Source: Isoetes taiwanensis
Lineage: Eukaryota; Streptophyta; Lycopodiopsida; Isoetales; Isoetaceae
NCBI GenBank assembly: GCA_021234155.1
Contig: JAJEKV010000034.1
Location: forward strand, 7,982,028-8,046,027
DNA length: 64,000 bases
Direction: 5' to 3'
A program made the translations under genes and the position numbers. Positions 1 through 11,979 of this stretch are shown here, piece after piece. The notes beneath the pieces were generated by a model. It searched no databases and was not told the origin of the DNA. It was given only the letters and a program-made list of their open reading frames with translations. Every line of letters begins with the position of its first letter. The stretch's first letter is position 1.

Positions 1-3000
1 GTTTGTAATAATGTCTAAACATGCAAAACTTTTGTTGATGCTTATTTTAATAATCATGCTATGTAGGTTGATGGATGATGGAAAGTCAGACGACTTGCTT
101 TTGCACACGTGTCTACGAGATGGAGCTCCGCACAAATTGCTCCAGCTTTCCGATAGAGAGAGGTGAAGACTCTAATGCACAATCAAATCAATCGCAAGAA
201 GGTGTCCATCGACTTTTGGGACAAATGGGTGGCAATATTGTGTTTGTTTGAGAGATAAGAGGCCGGGCAGCAACACTTGCTTTTCGTGTAGGTTTCTTCC
301 GAAGTTCTAACCATGTATTCTATTGGGATGTCATAATATAGGTGACATAATTGTTTTACATCATTGGTTGATGAATGATGATGTTAAAAAACATCAAGAT
401 GATCCGCCGCTTAGTTCATCGATGTATGAAATGTATTTACAGAGAACCCCCGTGATGAGCCTTGCCCGCCCATGAGATGGTAAGCACGTAAGAGATCTTT
501 TATAGACGCAGGATTTAGCAAACCTGTATTCCTTTGTATCCTTAATCGATGTTAGTGGATCCCCGGCCGGTACCAAAGCTTTTGAAGGTTGCGTGAAGAG
601 AGTTTTGAATCTGATAGGTTCTTTGAGTAACACATTGCGACATCGATGATTTCCATTTGAGTGGGTAAATAGTGCAAAAAGCCATTTATGCAGCTTGCCA
701 ATGCATGCTTTTATGTTGCTGCATGAAGGAGATATCATATCAATCGCAAAAACCTAATGTCGCCTCTTGTTATGGTAAGACATATCAATCCACCAACCAG
801 CCTAGCCGTAGAGTATCATCATAGGGTCTAAACACAACTTTAATTGGTTTTCACAGAAACATGGAGCTACTTTCTATGACTCCATGTGTAACTGAACAAC
901 GATTTTTTCGTATGAATGCCTGTTTGTCAAATGGTTGCAACCAACTAAAATATCACATCATATTGGAGGCAAAAAGCGTAAAAGTTGCACAACGCCTACA
1001 AAAACATATCACAAGGGCATGAGCCAATTAGCTTGAAAGCATACCTGCCCAAAACCCGAATAGGAGATCGCACATAAGAGTAAACGGATTGTGGAGCTCG
1101 CCGAGCCGGTAAATCTATTGCCGAGCGAGGCTGCCGGGACCATGGTTTTTCTCCATGGGCACAAGTTCATTGGGCCGGACACTTGGTTCAGCATCATCCC
1201 CACGTGTCACATGATTTTTATCAAATCAAGGCGTTTTCCATTTGGTACGTGAACATATCATATGATCAAAATCAAAATTTCTAAATCTTTAGAAAGCGTA
1301 AAATTCAATTCATCCAATATACTCACATACCCGATGCAAAAGAGCACGCACGCTTCGAAGATACCAACCGCTTTGAATGAAATGTTCTACTCTTGAAGGT
1401 TCACCTACATTTAAATGTGCATATTATTGATATCCGATAAAACATTTTCTTGATAAGAAAGTTTCTACTACAGACGTAATTTGTGATCTCGCTCAAGAAC
1501 CGCTGCCCTCTACAAAGCCAGATTTACACTTTTGTGTTTTGTGGTTTGCTGATATAATATTGAAGCTTCACTTTCTTTCAACATGGACTGATTTAGACAT
1601 ACACATACATTGGTCAATGCCATACACGCACAACATTGTGAGTTATCTTCGCATTCATGTGAACACGTGCATTATCCCAAAGAAAGATCCAAGATCCTCT
1701 TTCTAAAGCACACTACCAAACACTCCCTTCTCATTGCCATTACAAAGGATTAATGGGAAATGAAACATTGCACATGATGCCGGGTTGCCTAGACATTCTA
1801 GCATGCATGGACACAAGTATTGGCATTTCTAATCAAATGTTCTTACCTCACCAAATCGGTTAAATATCCTCCTCAAATTCGAACTCTTTTTTGTATATAG
1901 CTATAAGCAAATTTATCACCCCAAAGAGCGTAAGCATTAAAAATCTACCAAGCAGTCATCATGTTCATTGTAACATTAACTAGATAACTAACCTCACGGA
2001 TCTCCAAAGTGGGCATATGAGGCAAGAAGTCATTGCCAACAAAGAAGCACAAAAAACGGTCATCAATTAAGCCGCTCAAAATCAGCCTCAAATGGCGATT
2101 GGGAATGAACATATCATATTCCGTGTACTCTCGCATTGTCCAAATGTGAAGAAAACCGCATAAAATGGGGAACAGCTTAGATAAGAATACGTACATCACT
2201 ATGGCAAAATACACATCGCACAAGACACCAAATGGTTTTTTGGTTTTTATGCTCAAAGATGATGAACTCTCTGAAATCGGCAATGAAATGCTCGCTTTTC
2301 TCATTACCTTTCCGATTATGGCTGCCCAAGCCGACATGAAGGAGTTCATTATCCGACTTTGCCGCTTCTTCCGACGATATATCTAAACCTAAAACACATT
2401 CTCGCTTTGCTTGCATCGCCGAATGTACAAATAAATACAAGATTCCAGGAAGAAGCAAGATTCCGTGAAGAAGCATTATGCACCATGGAGCCTTGCCGCC
2501 ATCCTGTCGCCCAAGAAATCAGGGCCGGCGTGCCAGTTCTATTGTGAAATAGGAGGTTTTATATTCACCAAAGATATCCTAGGGATATTCAAGAATATAC
2601 CTAGGATATGCCAAAAGCCATAAACAAGGGTTTGCCCCCTTAGCAACCCAAAAAGCCATCTAGTATCACGTAACAAAAAATACTATCTATCTAATCCTTG
2701 TTGCTCATAAATTTTAAGTGATGGTCACCTCTAGATGCTAGATTTCTCTTGGACCAAGCCGCATGAATGAGATGGCAAATGGCATTTTCACTTTGCCATA
2801 CTATGATTACCTCTGATATTCCATTTCGACCAGCCAAATATCTCAACGTGAATGAGATGGCATTTTACTTTCCATAGAATTGAATTGAATTGAATTGAGC
2901 GTTTGTCTTTGAACACTTAGTGCTAGGTATTGTTTGCTTACTTATTTGGACTTCGATTATATGCGTCCATAAATTTAGTTTAAATTACTGTACCTAGAAT

Positions 3001-5849
3001 TTAGGCTATATGTATGCTAATTATGAGAATCTGTATCTCTCTATCTCCTCCAATATTGTTAATACGATCAAAACCAGATCCTTAACTATTTCTTTTCACA
3101 TCTCCCCTTATTTGATTAATGCTTTAAAAAGGTTAAAGTGTATTAAAAGGGGTTAAAGGGAAATTCATTGGAGAGGTTTTGTTGATTCTCTCATGTACAA
3201 TATTATAGTGGCCCTAAAGTCTACCATTTTGTTGAAATTGGCCAATGTTGATTATGTTAACATTCCACTTGACAAGTAACCTTGGCTTTAATATTCTTCC
3301 CATCTTTATATCTTACTAGTAATGGTGCTCGGCATTGCCGGGCTTTATTAACAATTTAAAAAGGTGGTTGTTTCATCATTGGCTTGGAGGGGTAAGGGTG
3401 ATACAGAGGAACCTTTAACATTCATTGAGAGAGATAAGAAAAGCATATGTGCGGACGAATTTGATCTCAGATGTTGGACTGCAGACATGTTATATTATGT
3501 TGTCTTTGTTTATATAACGATTTTAACGAAATAATTTTATGGTGAGATGTGGATAGATTTTAGCAACCTATAGAAATTTGTGTTGCACCATCTTTGGTTT
3601 GGAAGGATGTAGTGGCATTTAGTAATGCTCATGATATTTTTTGAGTGAGTTGGTCTTGATGGTTGTGAACAAATTGGAGTATGGGGAAAAGCAAACATCA
3701 ATTTATCATTGTTTCGATTCACAAAATTTGGAGATTGGCATTTAGACTTGATTTAACCGTTGTCTATTTATTTTGTCTTAATGAACTACACGAATGCATA
3801 GGGACCAAATCGTTAGTACATCTTGGATGATGGCGATTCTTCCTAAAGATTAGACACATTATGAATATAATAGAGGATTTTACTTTTTACATTTGACATT
3901 GATGGCTTCATAAAAACGTTCATGTTGTTATGAATCAAGAATCAAAAGCTTTCTTGAACAGTGAAGTAGAATATTTCCTCTTCCAAATTTTACAGAAAGA
4001 CATGCTTAAGGCGTGAACATTGTTGCTCACTAACATGCACTTAATGATGGATCATGAGAAGAAAGCATTCACTTGTTGCATTGTAAATCTGAAGTGGCAT
4101 CAATAGACAGTCTGAAAACAATTTGACGCTTGTGGATGTAAACATTTCATTAAATAAATATTTACCAATTTAGGATGTGCAACAACCTATAGAAGAAAAA
4201 TGTTCTTCCTTATAAAGGACATGAACTTCACATCTACAACATGAGTATAATAATGGCGTAATATTAAGTTTTAAACAACTCAACTTGTCGCCCATGTTTA
4301 TACAAGTTTTGATGAAATGAGAGGTGCCCATATCCACTGTTTTTCAGCTTGAGGGATCTATTTGACAACAACACCCACATTAAGCAGAATACCTTGAACT
4401 AAAGCATAGCCACTTAGAATGTAAGGTTTGTTCTTCTTTCATCCATATAAAGGCTTGCTATGTTTTTCATTCGTATGAAGGTTTTGATACATGAAATTGA
4501 ACAAAAGGTAAGCGGCATAACCCATGTTATCGAGTAATATTTTTTAGCTTTCATGAAGCTAAACACGTAAATAAGACTAACATGACCGTGAATAAACTTA
4601 CTAAAGTAGAACTTACAATGCCCCTAGATTGTGAAAAACACGTAAGTGATAGTCATTGATAGATGATTTATTAAGCAAAGCTTTGTTTCGCTGACATTTC
4701 AAGAACTCTACCTGTATTTCAAATGTTGTCCAACAAACTACCTAAGAATGGACTTTGAAGATGTCGAATGATGTTTACAAAGATTATACTAGATTCAACT
4801 CGCTTCAATCCATGATATAAATCATGCTAGACTTTAGAAGCCAAAAGCCGCCCAAATGCACTTCAGATAGCTACTACGTGGTGGGCTTTAGATATATAAA
4901 TGAGATCTACCCATAGTGGTTACACTGCTAGCATTCCTTCCAATAAACTTAATATACCTCTTTCTCATGTAATCCAAAGAGCTTTTTAGCCCATTGCCTA
5001 TGCTTCTCCATCCGTCTATAGAAACATCAAAGCTTGAATTTAATATGTACTAAGCCCCCACATGAGGTTGTTATAGATCTGCCTTGGTGTAGAAATTTAG
5101 CCATAAAGCATCTATTGTTGTGTGCTTACAAGACCTCCAACATCTCCATCACAACGCATATTTGTTTTGATATTCAAAAAGGACAACTCAACAGCCTAAG
5201 ATAATGATGCTTCTTTTACATTTCATAAAACATATTAAGACTTCTAAACCATAGAATTTTTATGAGGCAAAAATGGCAGTGCGTTTAGCATCCTAATAGG
5301 TGCAAGTTATATGCACTATGTGGAACATTCATGTCAACTCAGTTTGGATTGTAAACTACAAAACAACATGAAGGAATAGGATAGAATAGAATAGGATCAT
5401 AATGAAATGATAAACAAATATTTTACTTGCAATATATAAGCGCCTCAGCCTAAGCCTTTTTATATGAATTTTAGATATCATTTAATAATATGAAAGATCC
5501 TCGCACAAATATCCTTCCCAGTGTCTTTAACGCAGCAAGTTCAAAAACTATAGATTAAAAAAATCAAGAGGTTCGCATATCTAGGAACCAAGGTGTCAAA
5601 AGCATCATTGTTAACACGTCATATTCGAGCTGGTATGCAATGAAGTACTACATATGGGGACAAAAGGTGGCTTGAGAAATAATAGACATGGTAATTTATG
5701 CAGCATTCTCGAAACATTCTTAAAACTCATCCCAAGTATGACTGAAAATGCATGCATATGGTAAAGAATAATGGAAATGTAAACACGTCTCTTCCTTGAT
5801 TTGAAGTGAACAAATCCGCATAGCAGAACATATGCAGTATATGAAAGTA
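1..5849. other. AT-rich intergenic DNA, no gene recognised
   Basis: I see no conserved protein motif, RNA gene or clear mobile-element terminus here. Open frames are short (longest about 134 codons, minus strand, 1,945-2,349), overlap one another in opposite frames and carry no recognisable domain. The text is a mix of AT-rich unique sequence and probably old, decayed repeats. Confidence 0.5.
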
Positions 5850-6125
5850 GAAAAGGAAACTATACATGCCAAAAAATATTATCTTATTGCCTTTATATGT
5901 GATAAAATATTATCCCATGGCCTTTGATCAGAAGTTTCATCCATGTTACAAAATGCCATAGATATTGTGAACCCATGTAGAACACCAGGGGAAAAGTTAA
6001 AGCCACACCCAAGTGTTCCATTTCTCCACAAATGATGAAACTACATTTAGTTGCTCAAAATGCAAAGACTATGACCTTGCTCATGTCTCTGACTCTATGG
6101 AAATGATGGCCATATTGATGAGGAT
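5850..6125 (+). repeat. Dispersed repeat R1, copy 1
   Basis: This stretch shares a run of motifs with 10,770-11,065. Both contain 'aaaatat.. ccatgg/tcatgga', then 'gaagtttca', 'acccatgtagaa', 'ttaaagccacac', 'tttccacaaa' and 'gctacattt' in the same order. The copies are diverged by substitutions and indels, so this is an old interspersed repeat of unknown class. No coding capacity or terminal structure was seen. Confidence 0.55.
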
Positions 6126-6655
6126 ATAGATCAATTAGTTGTAAAAGCTATCCGTGATGTGTTTTACCATATGCGATACTGGACCTGCTATGTTGCTCAC
6201 GCTTAAACTTCGGACTATATTCTTAGATGAAGTGGAGTCAATCAAAGAAGGTAGAACTTATCGTTGTCAAACTACAAAAAGGTATGAATCCATGAAGTTG
6301 ATTACCAAATAATAGCTTAAGGAGCTGTAATATCTATAGTCCAATGTTGAGAAAAAAATTATGCACAAATGTTGATTATACCTAGCTTACTATATGTAGT
6401 TTATGTAGCACTCTTAAATCCACTCCAAATATGAGGTCATAAGAAGTGAGCATGTTTAATTTGATTGACATACCTACTTGTGGTAAAGCGAGAACGAAAG
6501 TGTAACTACCAAAAATACCAAAAAGAACAATTAACATCAAAGTAAACAAATTTATATAGCATAATACATGCATAGAAAAAGAAATTATATAAGTCGTATT
6601 TAATTAAAGTGGGACAAATCTCAAATTTTGGGAATTCAATTTTACATTGAATCGT
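6126..6655. other. Intergenic, nothing recognised
   Basis: AT-rich sequence with only short open frames. No motif, RNA or repeat boundary could be supported. Confidence 0.4.
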
Positions 6656-6659
6656 TGTT

Positions 6660-6985
6660 AGATCGTGGGGGAGGGAAGGGGAAGGGAAGGGGAGAAGTTG
6701 GGGAGAAGTTGGGAGGAGTAATGGAAGGGGATAAGTTAGAAAAAAGGGGGAGGGAGGAAGTTCAAAAGGGGTGAGAAGAGGGGGCAAAGGGGAGGTGAGA
6801 GGAGGGGTGGGGAGGTGAGTTCCGGGGAAGGGGGGCAAGGGGAGGTGAGAGGAGGGTGCAAGGGGAGGTGAGTTTGGAAAAGGGGGTGAGAAGAGGGGCA
6901 AAGGCGAGGTGAGTTCCTGGAAAGGGGGTGAGAAGAGGGGCAAGTGGGAAGAGTTGGGGAAGAGATGAAGGGGAAGGAGAGGAAA
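6660..6985 (+). repeat. Polypurine G/A minisatellite
   Basis: About 325 bp of almost uninterrupted purines on the plus strand, built from variants of GGGGAGAAGTTGGGGAG and GAGGTGAGAGGAGGGG. The strand asymmetry makes intramolecular triplex (H-DNA) possible. The 161-codon, Pro/Leu-rich open frame on the minus strand across it (6,506-6,991) is a product of the repeat and is not called as a gene. Confidence 0.85.
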
Positions 6986-7238
6986 AACCAAAATAACTAA
7001 AGGGAATATATTCCTTGAGATTAAAATGATAATATTAAAATATAATTAATAATTAATTTAATTAAATATAAAATAGTTTAATTAATTTAATAAAAAATAT
7101 AAACCCCAATTTCTCGACAATGAGTGAGAATTGATAAGTCTTTCCTCCCAAACAAATTGGACCAATTGGACTCTTAACCAAGAAATGATTGCAATTTGAC
7201 CATGATTGAAAGGAACGTCTACACCAGCGATTGGAAAT

Positions 7239-7939
7239 TTAATTGCACCATTCGCACTCCACTGTGACATATCCACCCCGCACAAATGGGTCTCGGCATT
7301 TGGAGGAAGCATTTGGGCGCAAGCAAATAAGCATTGGCCTGAGATCAAAGGGGGAAGCAAATAAGCTGAGGGCGGGTCGAGGCGGGGCCATCTCCTTTAT
7401 ATCCCTCGTTGAAGAACCCTTGCAGGACTCTGAGGAGCTTTTTGCCTCGTTAGCATTGGTCTCAGCCCTGGATTCCAAGACAATGAATAGAAATCTTTTG
7501 CCTGGTTTTCCAGACCTGAGAATAGAAATCTTGCTCTGGCGGGTTTTCGATGATTTAAGCTGCTTCGGTTTCTTCGGATCGAATTTGCGAATGGGAATCC
7601 ATGCAAATTGTTGCTTTAGATCTGTTTCAAATTGGTAACCTCCAAGGCTCAAAATCAACCTATCCCCATTCCCTGTTTGCTCAACCTTTCTAAAGCTTGC
7701 TTCCGCTTTGCATATGGCGACAATCTCGCTTTCAATCTGCTTGATTTTTGAGATTCGACCTCTGAATTCACGGATTTCCTCACAATTTGATTCCCACATT
7801 TTGGACAAATTCTGCGCAAAAACAGGTGAAAATTTGGATCTTTTTTAGATCCGATGGAATAAATCCATCCGAGGTAGGTTAAGAGGAGATCTGCAGGGTG
7901 GAAGGTGATTTGATTGGCCATAGTTTTGGAAGCCTTCAA
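7239..7939 (-). CDS. Unrecognised ORF pair with coiled-coil-like segment
   Basis: Two overlapping minus-strand frames (7,655-7,939 and 7,239-7,808) read like pieces of one protein separated by a frameshift near 7,800. The first carries MANQITFHPADLLLTYLGW and a CPKCGNQ zinc-ribbon-like cysteine pair. The second begins KMWESNCEEIREF, has a charged helical stretch (SKIKQIESEIVAICKAE) and then GDRLILSLGGYQFETDL. That last segment faintly recalls the start of a BTB/T1 domain after a coiled coil (family form: LNVGG..FET), but the rest of the fold is not visible. I do not assign a function. The downstream residues are shared with a plus-strand open frame, so coding in this interval is uncertain. 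Confidence 0.3.
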
Positions 7940-8311
7940 CCACCCGAAAAGGACGCTATGTTTGTGACCATTTCTCGTCTTTACCGAGGTTCAAGAAAAG
8001 CTTTCCCACATATTGCCTTCTTGCAAGAAAGATTTCTCATGGAGTGGCTAAAAATGCATCGATTTGATCATAGTAGGTACGATGGGATTTTCCTTTTAAA
8101 AGAAGATAGATCCCGCATCAAGAATGTGGGCTTTAGATCCGCAAGGAAATGGCAATATACGCCATGGCGGGCTCTGCGACAAAGCTCTAGATATGAAAGC
8201 CTTTTCATTTATCAAAGTTTGAGATCTTTAGCTCAAGAAAGCGTAAGCCAAAAGTCGAGGATGGTTGAAGAAGGATTGCACCGAAGCTTGTTTCCACGCC
8301 TATTCCGTTGA
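7898..8311 (+). CDS. Unrecognised ORF, 137 codons
   Basis: An open plus-strand frame starting at ATG 7,898 (MEGDLIGHSF) and ending in a stop at 8,309-8,311. The composition is rich in Arg, Phe and Ser (for example RFLMEWLKMHRF and LLKEDRSRIKNVG), soluble, with no signal peptide or membrane segment. Its first codons overlap the 5' end of the minus-strand frame at 7,655-7,939, so the two would be divergent with no promoter between them, and at most one is likely to be real. No family recognised. Confidence 0.25.
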   Translation: MEGDLIGHSFGSLQPPEKDAMFVTISRLYRGSRKAFPHIAFLQERFLMEWLKMHRFDHSRYDGIFLLKEDRSRIKNVGFRSARKWQYTPWRALRQSSRYESLFIYQSLRSLAQESVSQKSRMVEEGLHRSLFPRLFR

Positions 8312-9530
8312 AAGTAGTAAAGCTAATCATTCAATCGACACCGCCCAAGGCTTGTAAAGGCATAAAAGCTCGTTAGGGTTTGTGCCTTTCAAAAGAAAAA
8401 CAGAGGCGAGCTGTGAAGGCTGGTGGTAAGCATGATTTTAAGCATTTCCCGACGCAAAAAACAGAGTATCTTTTGAAAGAAAAGCTATGGTATACCCGTG
8501 CCTTTTTTTGATCTAAGGAGAGATTAACAGAGCCGGAGAAGCAATAATCGCTACCAACAATCTCTTCAACAACGGGCCGAGGTTCTTAGAAAAATTTTTC
8601 TTGAGTTAAACCATTGACCCGGGATCTTGAGAGTTCGCCATATAGCCACCGCTTTAAATAAGTGTACCAAATTTCTTCTTCTCAAAAGGTATGTACCAAA
8701 TCCCCTTTTTAATTTCAAATTCGAAAATCTCCCTTTCAATTTCAAATTTCTAACTTAAGAGGAGGGAAAAAAAACCAAATATTAAGAGAAAAAAGGGAAT
8801 AATAATAGAGTAATGCGAAGAAAAAAAATAACAGGATATAGTGTGGACAATGGGTTATTTTTCTAAAAGTTAATGGGTTATTTTCTAAGGTTAATGGGAA
8901 AAAAAAGATGGTTACATTAATATATTATAAACATACCATTAATTGGGCTATAATTTTATTAGTGTAAGCCCATATAAATATTTGAATTTTTTATGCAAAT
9001 TGATAGCATGTTTTGTTTATATGTGTGCTTGTATAATCATATTTTACACCTTATGTTGACCTTAGGTAAAAATTTAACTTTTATGAAGATCATGATATAA
9101 TTTACACTTGTTTAACCTATTTTGAAGGTTCAAGACACAAAATGGGGACAAGTACATATTAATATATAGGTCTAATGCTTATTAATAGATTTAATGCATG
9201 GGTTCTAATAGGCCCTCGTAGGTTATAATGTCATGCATTATAGGTGCATATGTTGCTATTTACATGTGCATTAGGCATTACTCTTTACATAGCTAAATAT
9301 GAGCCCAATGGTCCCTCTTCATAGCTATGGTATGGTCCATTAGAAAGGGGAGGATCCATTGGATATGTGTCCATTAGATAATATACGGGAGGGTCTATTT
9401 TTATGGAAAATACGTAGGAAATTTATGGGGAGGGTATTTTTCATAGAAAATACATAGGATGTTTGAAGGTTATTCATTTTTAGACCTTCTGACTCTGAGC
9501 TTTAGAAATTGCCCTTTTTTTTCACTGAGT
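8312..9530. other. AT-rich intergenic DNA
   Basis: Contains short purine runs and repeated phrases such as 'ttaatgggttattttctaa' (8,860-8,900), but no gene or element terminus. The hairpin array begins immediately to the right. Confidence 0.4.
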
Positions 9531-9532
9531 TT

Positions 9533-10040
9533 GCCTTTTTTCGACTTGTTCGAGAAAGGCCCTCAAATCCTGCATTTTCGTTTGGGCTGCCTTTTCGACT
9601 CACGAAGTCGAAGGCAACTCAAAGTTAGAACGGGTTGAGGAAGGCCTTTCTGCCTCAGCGAGTCGAGAAAGGTGTTTAAAACGCGGCTTTATGGGTCCGT
9701 TTTATGGAATGAGTCGTGTTTGCGGCTCGCGAAATGAAAGGCCTTCCAATCTCTAAAACGCGTTCCCTTGAGTCGACTTTCGCTGATCGAAAGGCCTTCA
9801 CCCATAAAACCGCGTTTACGGCTTTGGTTGCCTTTCCCGACTCAGCGGTGAGAAAGGCCTCCCATAAAACTGCGTTTACGGCTTTGAGCACATTTTCCTC
9901 GACTTCGTAGTCGAAGACCCCTAAACTTGCATTTTAAGCTTGAAATGCCTTTCTCGATTCTCAAGGTAAGAAAGGCATCAAACCCCTAAACTCTACTTTT
10001 CCCTCGGTACCTTTCTCATGCCTCAGATTTTCTAAAAATG
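9533..10040. repeat. Hairpin tandem array, family S1 (about 9 units, about 60 bp each)
   Basis: Units recur near 9,533, 9,590, 9,645, 9,708, 9,768, 9,829, 9,894, 9,946 and 10,009. Each holds a short inverted repeat of the form (GCC)TTTCTCGACT - few bases - AGTCGAGAAAGGC. Good examples are CCTCGACTTCGTAGTCGAAG at 9,898-9,917 and the TTTCGACT/AGTCGAA pair at 9,593-9,612. Spacers share CCATAAAACTGCGTTTACGG. Stems vary between units, yet the complementary halves are often kept. The design (TTTC-stem-GAAA followed by a GGCC-type run, period about 60 bp) matches the S2 arrays at 40-58 kb, although the stem sequence differs. Confidence 0.85.
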
Positions 10041-10043
10041 GCC

Positions 10044-10465
10044 CTAAGAACTGTGTTTTACTTTATTTTTTTTTTTTGCATGTAGCATCCCTTGACTAAT
10101 TTGATTTTGTCTCTTGCGGTCCTTATCTCGACCAAATAGTACATGCTTGAGCAATGAAAAGATCAGTTCATTAAAGAAAGGTCCGAGAAGAGGGTGGTGA
10201 CATCGATTGGACATACAAGCACGTGGCCCATAAAGGAACTCCTCATACAAATTTCTATCGCCGTAAGTTGCTTAACAGTGACTAGGAGAGAGCTCCACGC
10301 CTTTTGCACTAGGTGGTTCATGTGTGAAGAGGGGTGTAATGATTGTGCCCATACAACCACTATGGTCTCTTCACCCACCGTAATATATATTGTAACGAGC
10401 CCATTTATAAATATAAGGTATCTCAAAACTAGTATTTTTGGGGTGATTAAGTAAACGATTTGCAT
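10044..10465 (-). CDS. Unrecognised minus-strand frames
   Basis: Two minus-strand frames (10,163-10,465 and 10,044-10,250) overlap. The end of the first and the start of the second could be one protein joined by a frameshift near 10,230. The second reads EFLYGPRAC, then PLLGPFFNELIFSLLKHVL and a basic tail. No domain is recognised. A plus-strand frame covers the same interval, so coding is not established. It lies directly beside the S1 hairpin array with its 3' end facing the array. Confidence 0.2.
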
Positions 10466-10769
10466 AATTTTGTTGGAATTTGTGATCTATTGTCTACCCA
10501 CCTAAGAAAATAGAGCCCAAAATGTTCAACTAAGAATCTTTTCAATTAGAACTTGATAGGTCTAATGCATGTTTTTGCGTTGCATTGTTCTTTTGTTCTC
10601 GACACACTATCCAAGAAAAACGGAAGAAAAGTTTGGATGCACATAATGAACAAAATTCCAATTATGGCGGTTTTTGGGTTGGGGTGCTTCTTTTGTGTAA
10701 ATTAGGGGTTCAGAAAAATTGGGAATGGAATGAGTCCCACTTTTTAATTAAATCTTAACTTATATCCGG

Positions 10770-11065
10770 TAAAATATCGCCTCTCATGGATCGAAGTTTC
10801 AAACCTAAATGATTGTCAACCCATGTAGAAGCGTTAAAGCCACACAGGACATGCATGAGAAAAGAAACTATATGTATAGAAAAAGAAACTATACACCTAA
10901 AATATCACCTCATGGATCGGAAGTCTCACCAAAATGATTTTCAATCCATGTAGAAACTTTAAAGCCACACACGGGTGCTCGACTTTCCACAAAATGTTGA
11001 AGCTACATTTGGCCTCTTCAAAATGCGACCCAATGAAAGGAAATGATGTTGTTATGACCTTAATC
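10770..11065 (+). repeat. Dispersed repeat R1, copies 2 and 3
   Basis: Two partial copies in tandem (about 10,770-10,845 and 10,895-11,065) of the motif series seen at 5,850-6,125, including 'cccatgtagaa', 'ttaaagccacaca' and 'tttccacaaaatg'. Between them the 'agaaactatatgtatagaaaaagaaactat' phrase is itself duplicated. Not coding as far as I can see. Confidence 0.55.
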
Positions 11066-11261
11066 CGTTTGTTGACTTTGATCGGCCAATGGAAAATCAA
11101 TAAAGAATTAAACTACTAAAGCCTATCCCGGTGTGGCTCCCGACCATCGACTGTCTCAATTCGAGATTGTACCCCATGTGAATCGAGGCAATGAGTCCGC
11201 ATTTTTCATAGGCAAGTGGGTGTGCGTATGTAACTTTGGGCCCCATTCTAATGTGGTATTT

Positions 11262-11776
11262 ATGTGGTATCCGTGGACGACCATGTGGATATTCATATCA
11301 TACGAACATTATGCCTGGGGATGTACAAAAGATGGTCGTTACATGGATGCAAAAGTGTAGTTGCACAAAACAGGTTTGAACTCTCAAACTTCCATTTAAG
11401 AATCACACATCCTTGCGAGTACGCTACCAATATTTATTGAAAATATTTCTTCATGTCTTTCTTATCTGGGACTATCTCTAGGGCGTTCTAGAATATTCTA
11501 GAACCTAAATGCATCTTGGCGACACTTGGTAGCGATCTCATCCATTGGGTTGGCGCGATCCTAGGCCGTTGGATTAGATATATAAGGAGTCACCCCTTCT
11601 TGTCGAACCATTCCAGTTCAACGCCCGGTCTTGAGCCTTCTAGGCATATGTCTCATGTTCTTGCTTGCTTTGGGCCATTGTACTCTTGATTCACGTTCAT
11701 ATATCGGATTCTTTCTTGATCTCGGCGATTTCTTTCGTATTTTACGTGGTATTTTCCTTGTTCTGGCGTAGGTTCA
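11262..11776 (+). repeat. 5' LTR of the chromovirus
   Basis: Aligns along its length with 16,575-17,078 and 17,208-17,729. Shared landmarks are the 'catacgaacattat' block, 'gttctagaatattctagaacc', a TATA-like 'gatatataagga' near 11,576, and the end 'gtaggttca'. The left boundary is approximate because this end is more diverged than the other two copies, which start TGTGGCGACG and TGTGACGACC. The right boundary is set by the CA immediately before the primer-binding site. Confidence 0.8.
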
Positions 11777-11797
11777 TGGTTTGAACCTAATCCCTTC
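11777..11797 (+). promoter_or_regulatory. Primer-binding site candidate
   Basis: TGGTTTGAACCTAATCCC follows the LTR end (…TTCA) without a spacer. The second copy has TGGCGGTTTGAACC at 17,730, suggesting the consensus begins TGGCGG. It is not the plant initiator-Met site TGGTATCAGAGC. I could not assign the tRNA with certainty. Confidence 0.6.
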
Positions 11798-11979
11798 TTA
11801 CCGGTTCTTACACGCTTTCGATCCTATGGATTTCTTTATCCATATTGGGTGATTCCCGCTCTATAGGAGGAGGTTTCATCCTTATTATTACGGCCGAGTC
11901 CAAAGAACTTGTTCAAGTATGCGGCCGATTCGCGATTAATAAGGAGCTCCGAGAATGGCTAGCTAGCTTCATATGAATC

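Noticed and set aside
6506-6991. 161-codon Pro/Leu-rich minus-strand ORF
   Set aside because: It is the translation of the polypurine minisatellite; the repeat alone explains the open frame.
7239-7638. BTB/T1 domain suggested by LSLGGYQFETDL after a coiled coil
   Set aside because: Only the first strand fits. The rest of the domain is not visible and a competing plus-strand frame exists.
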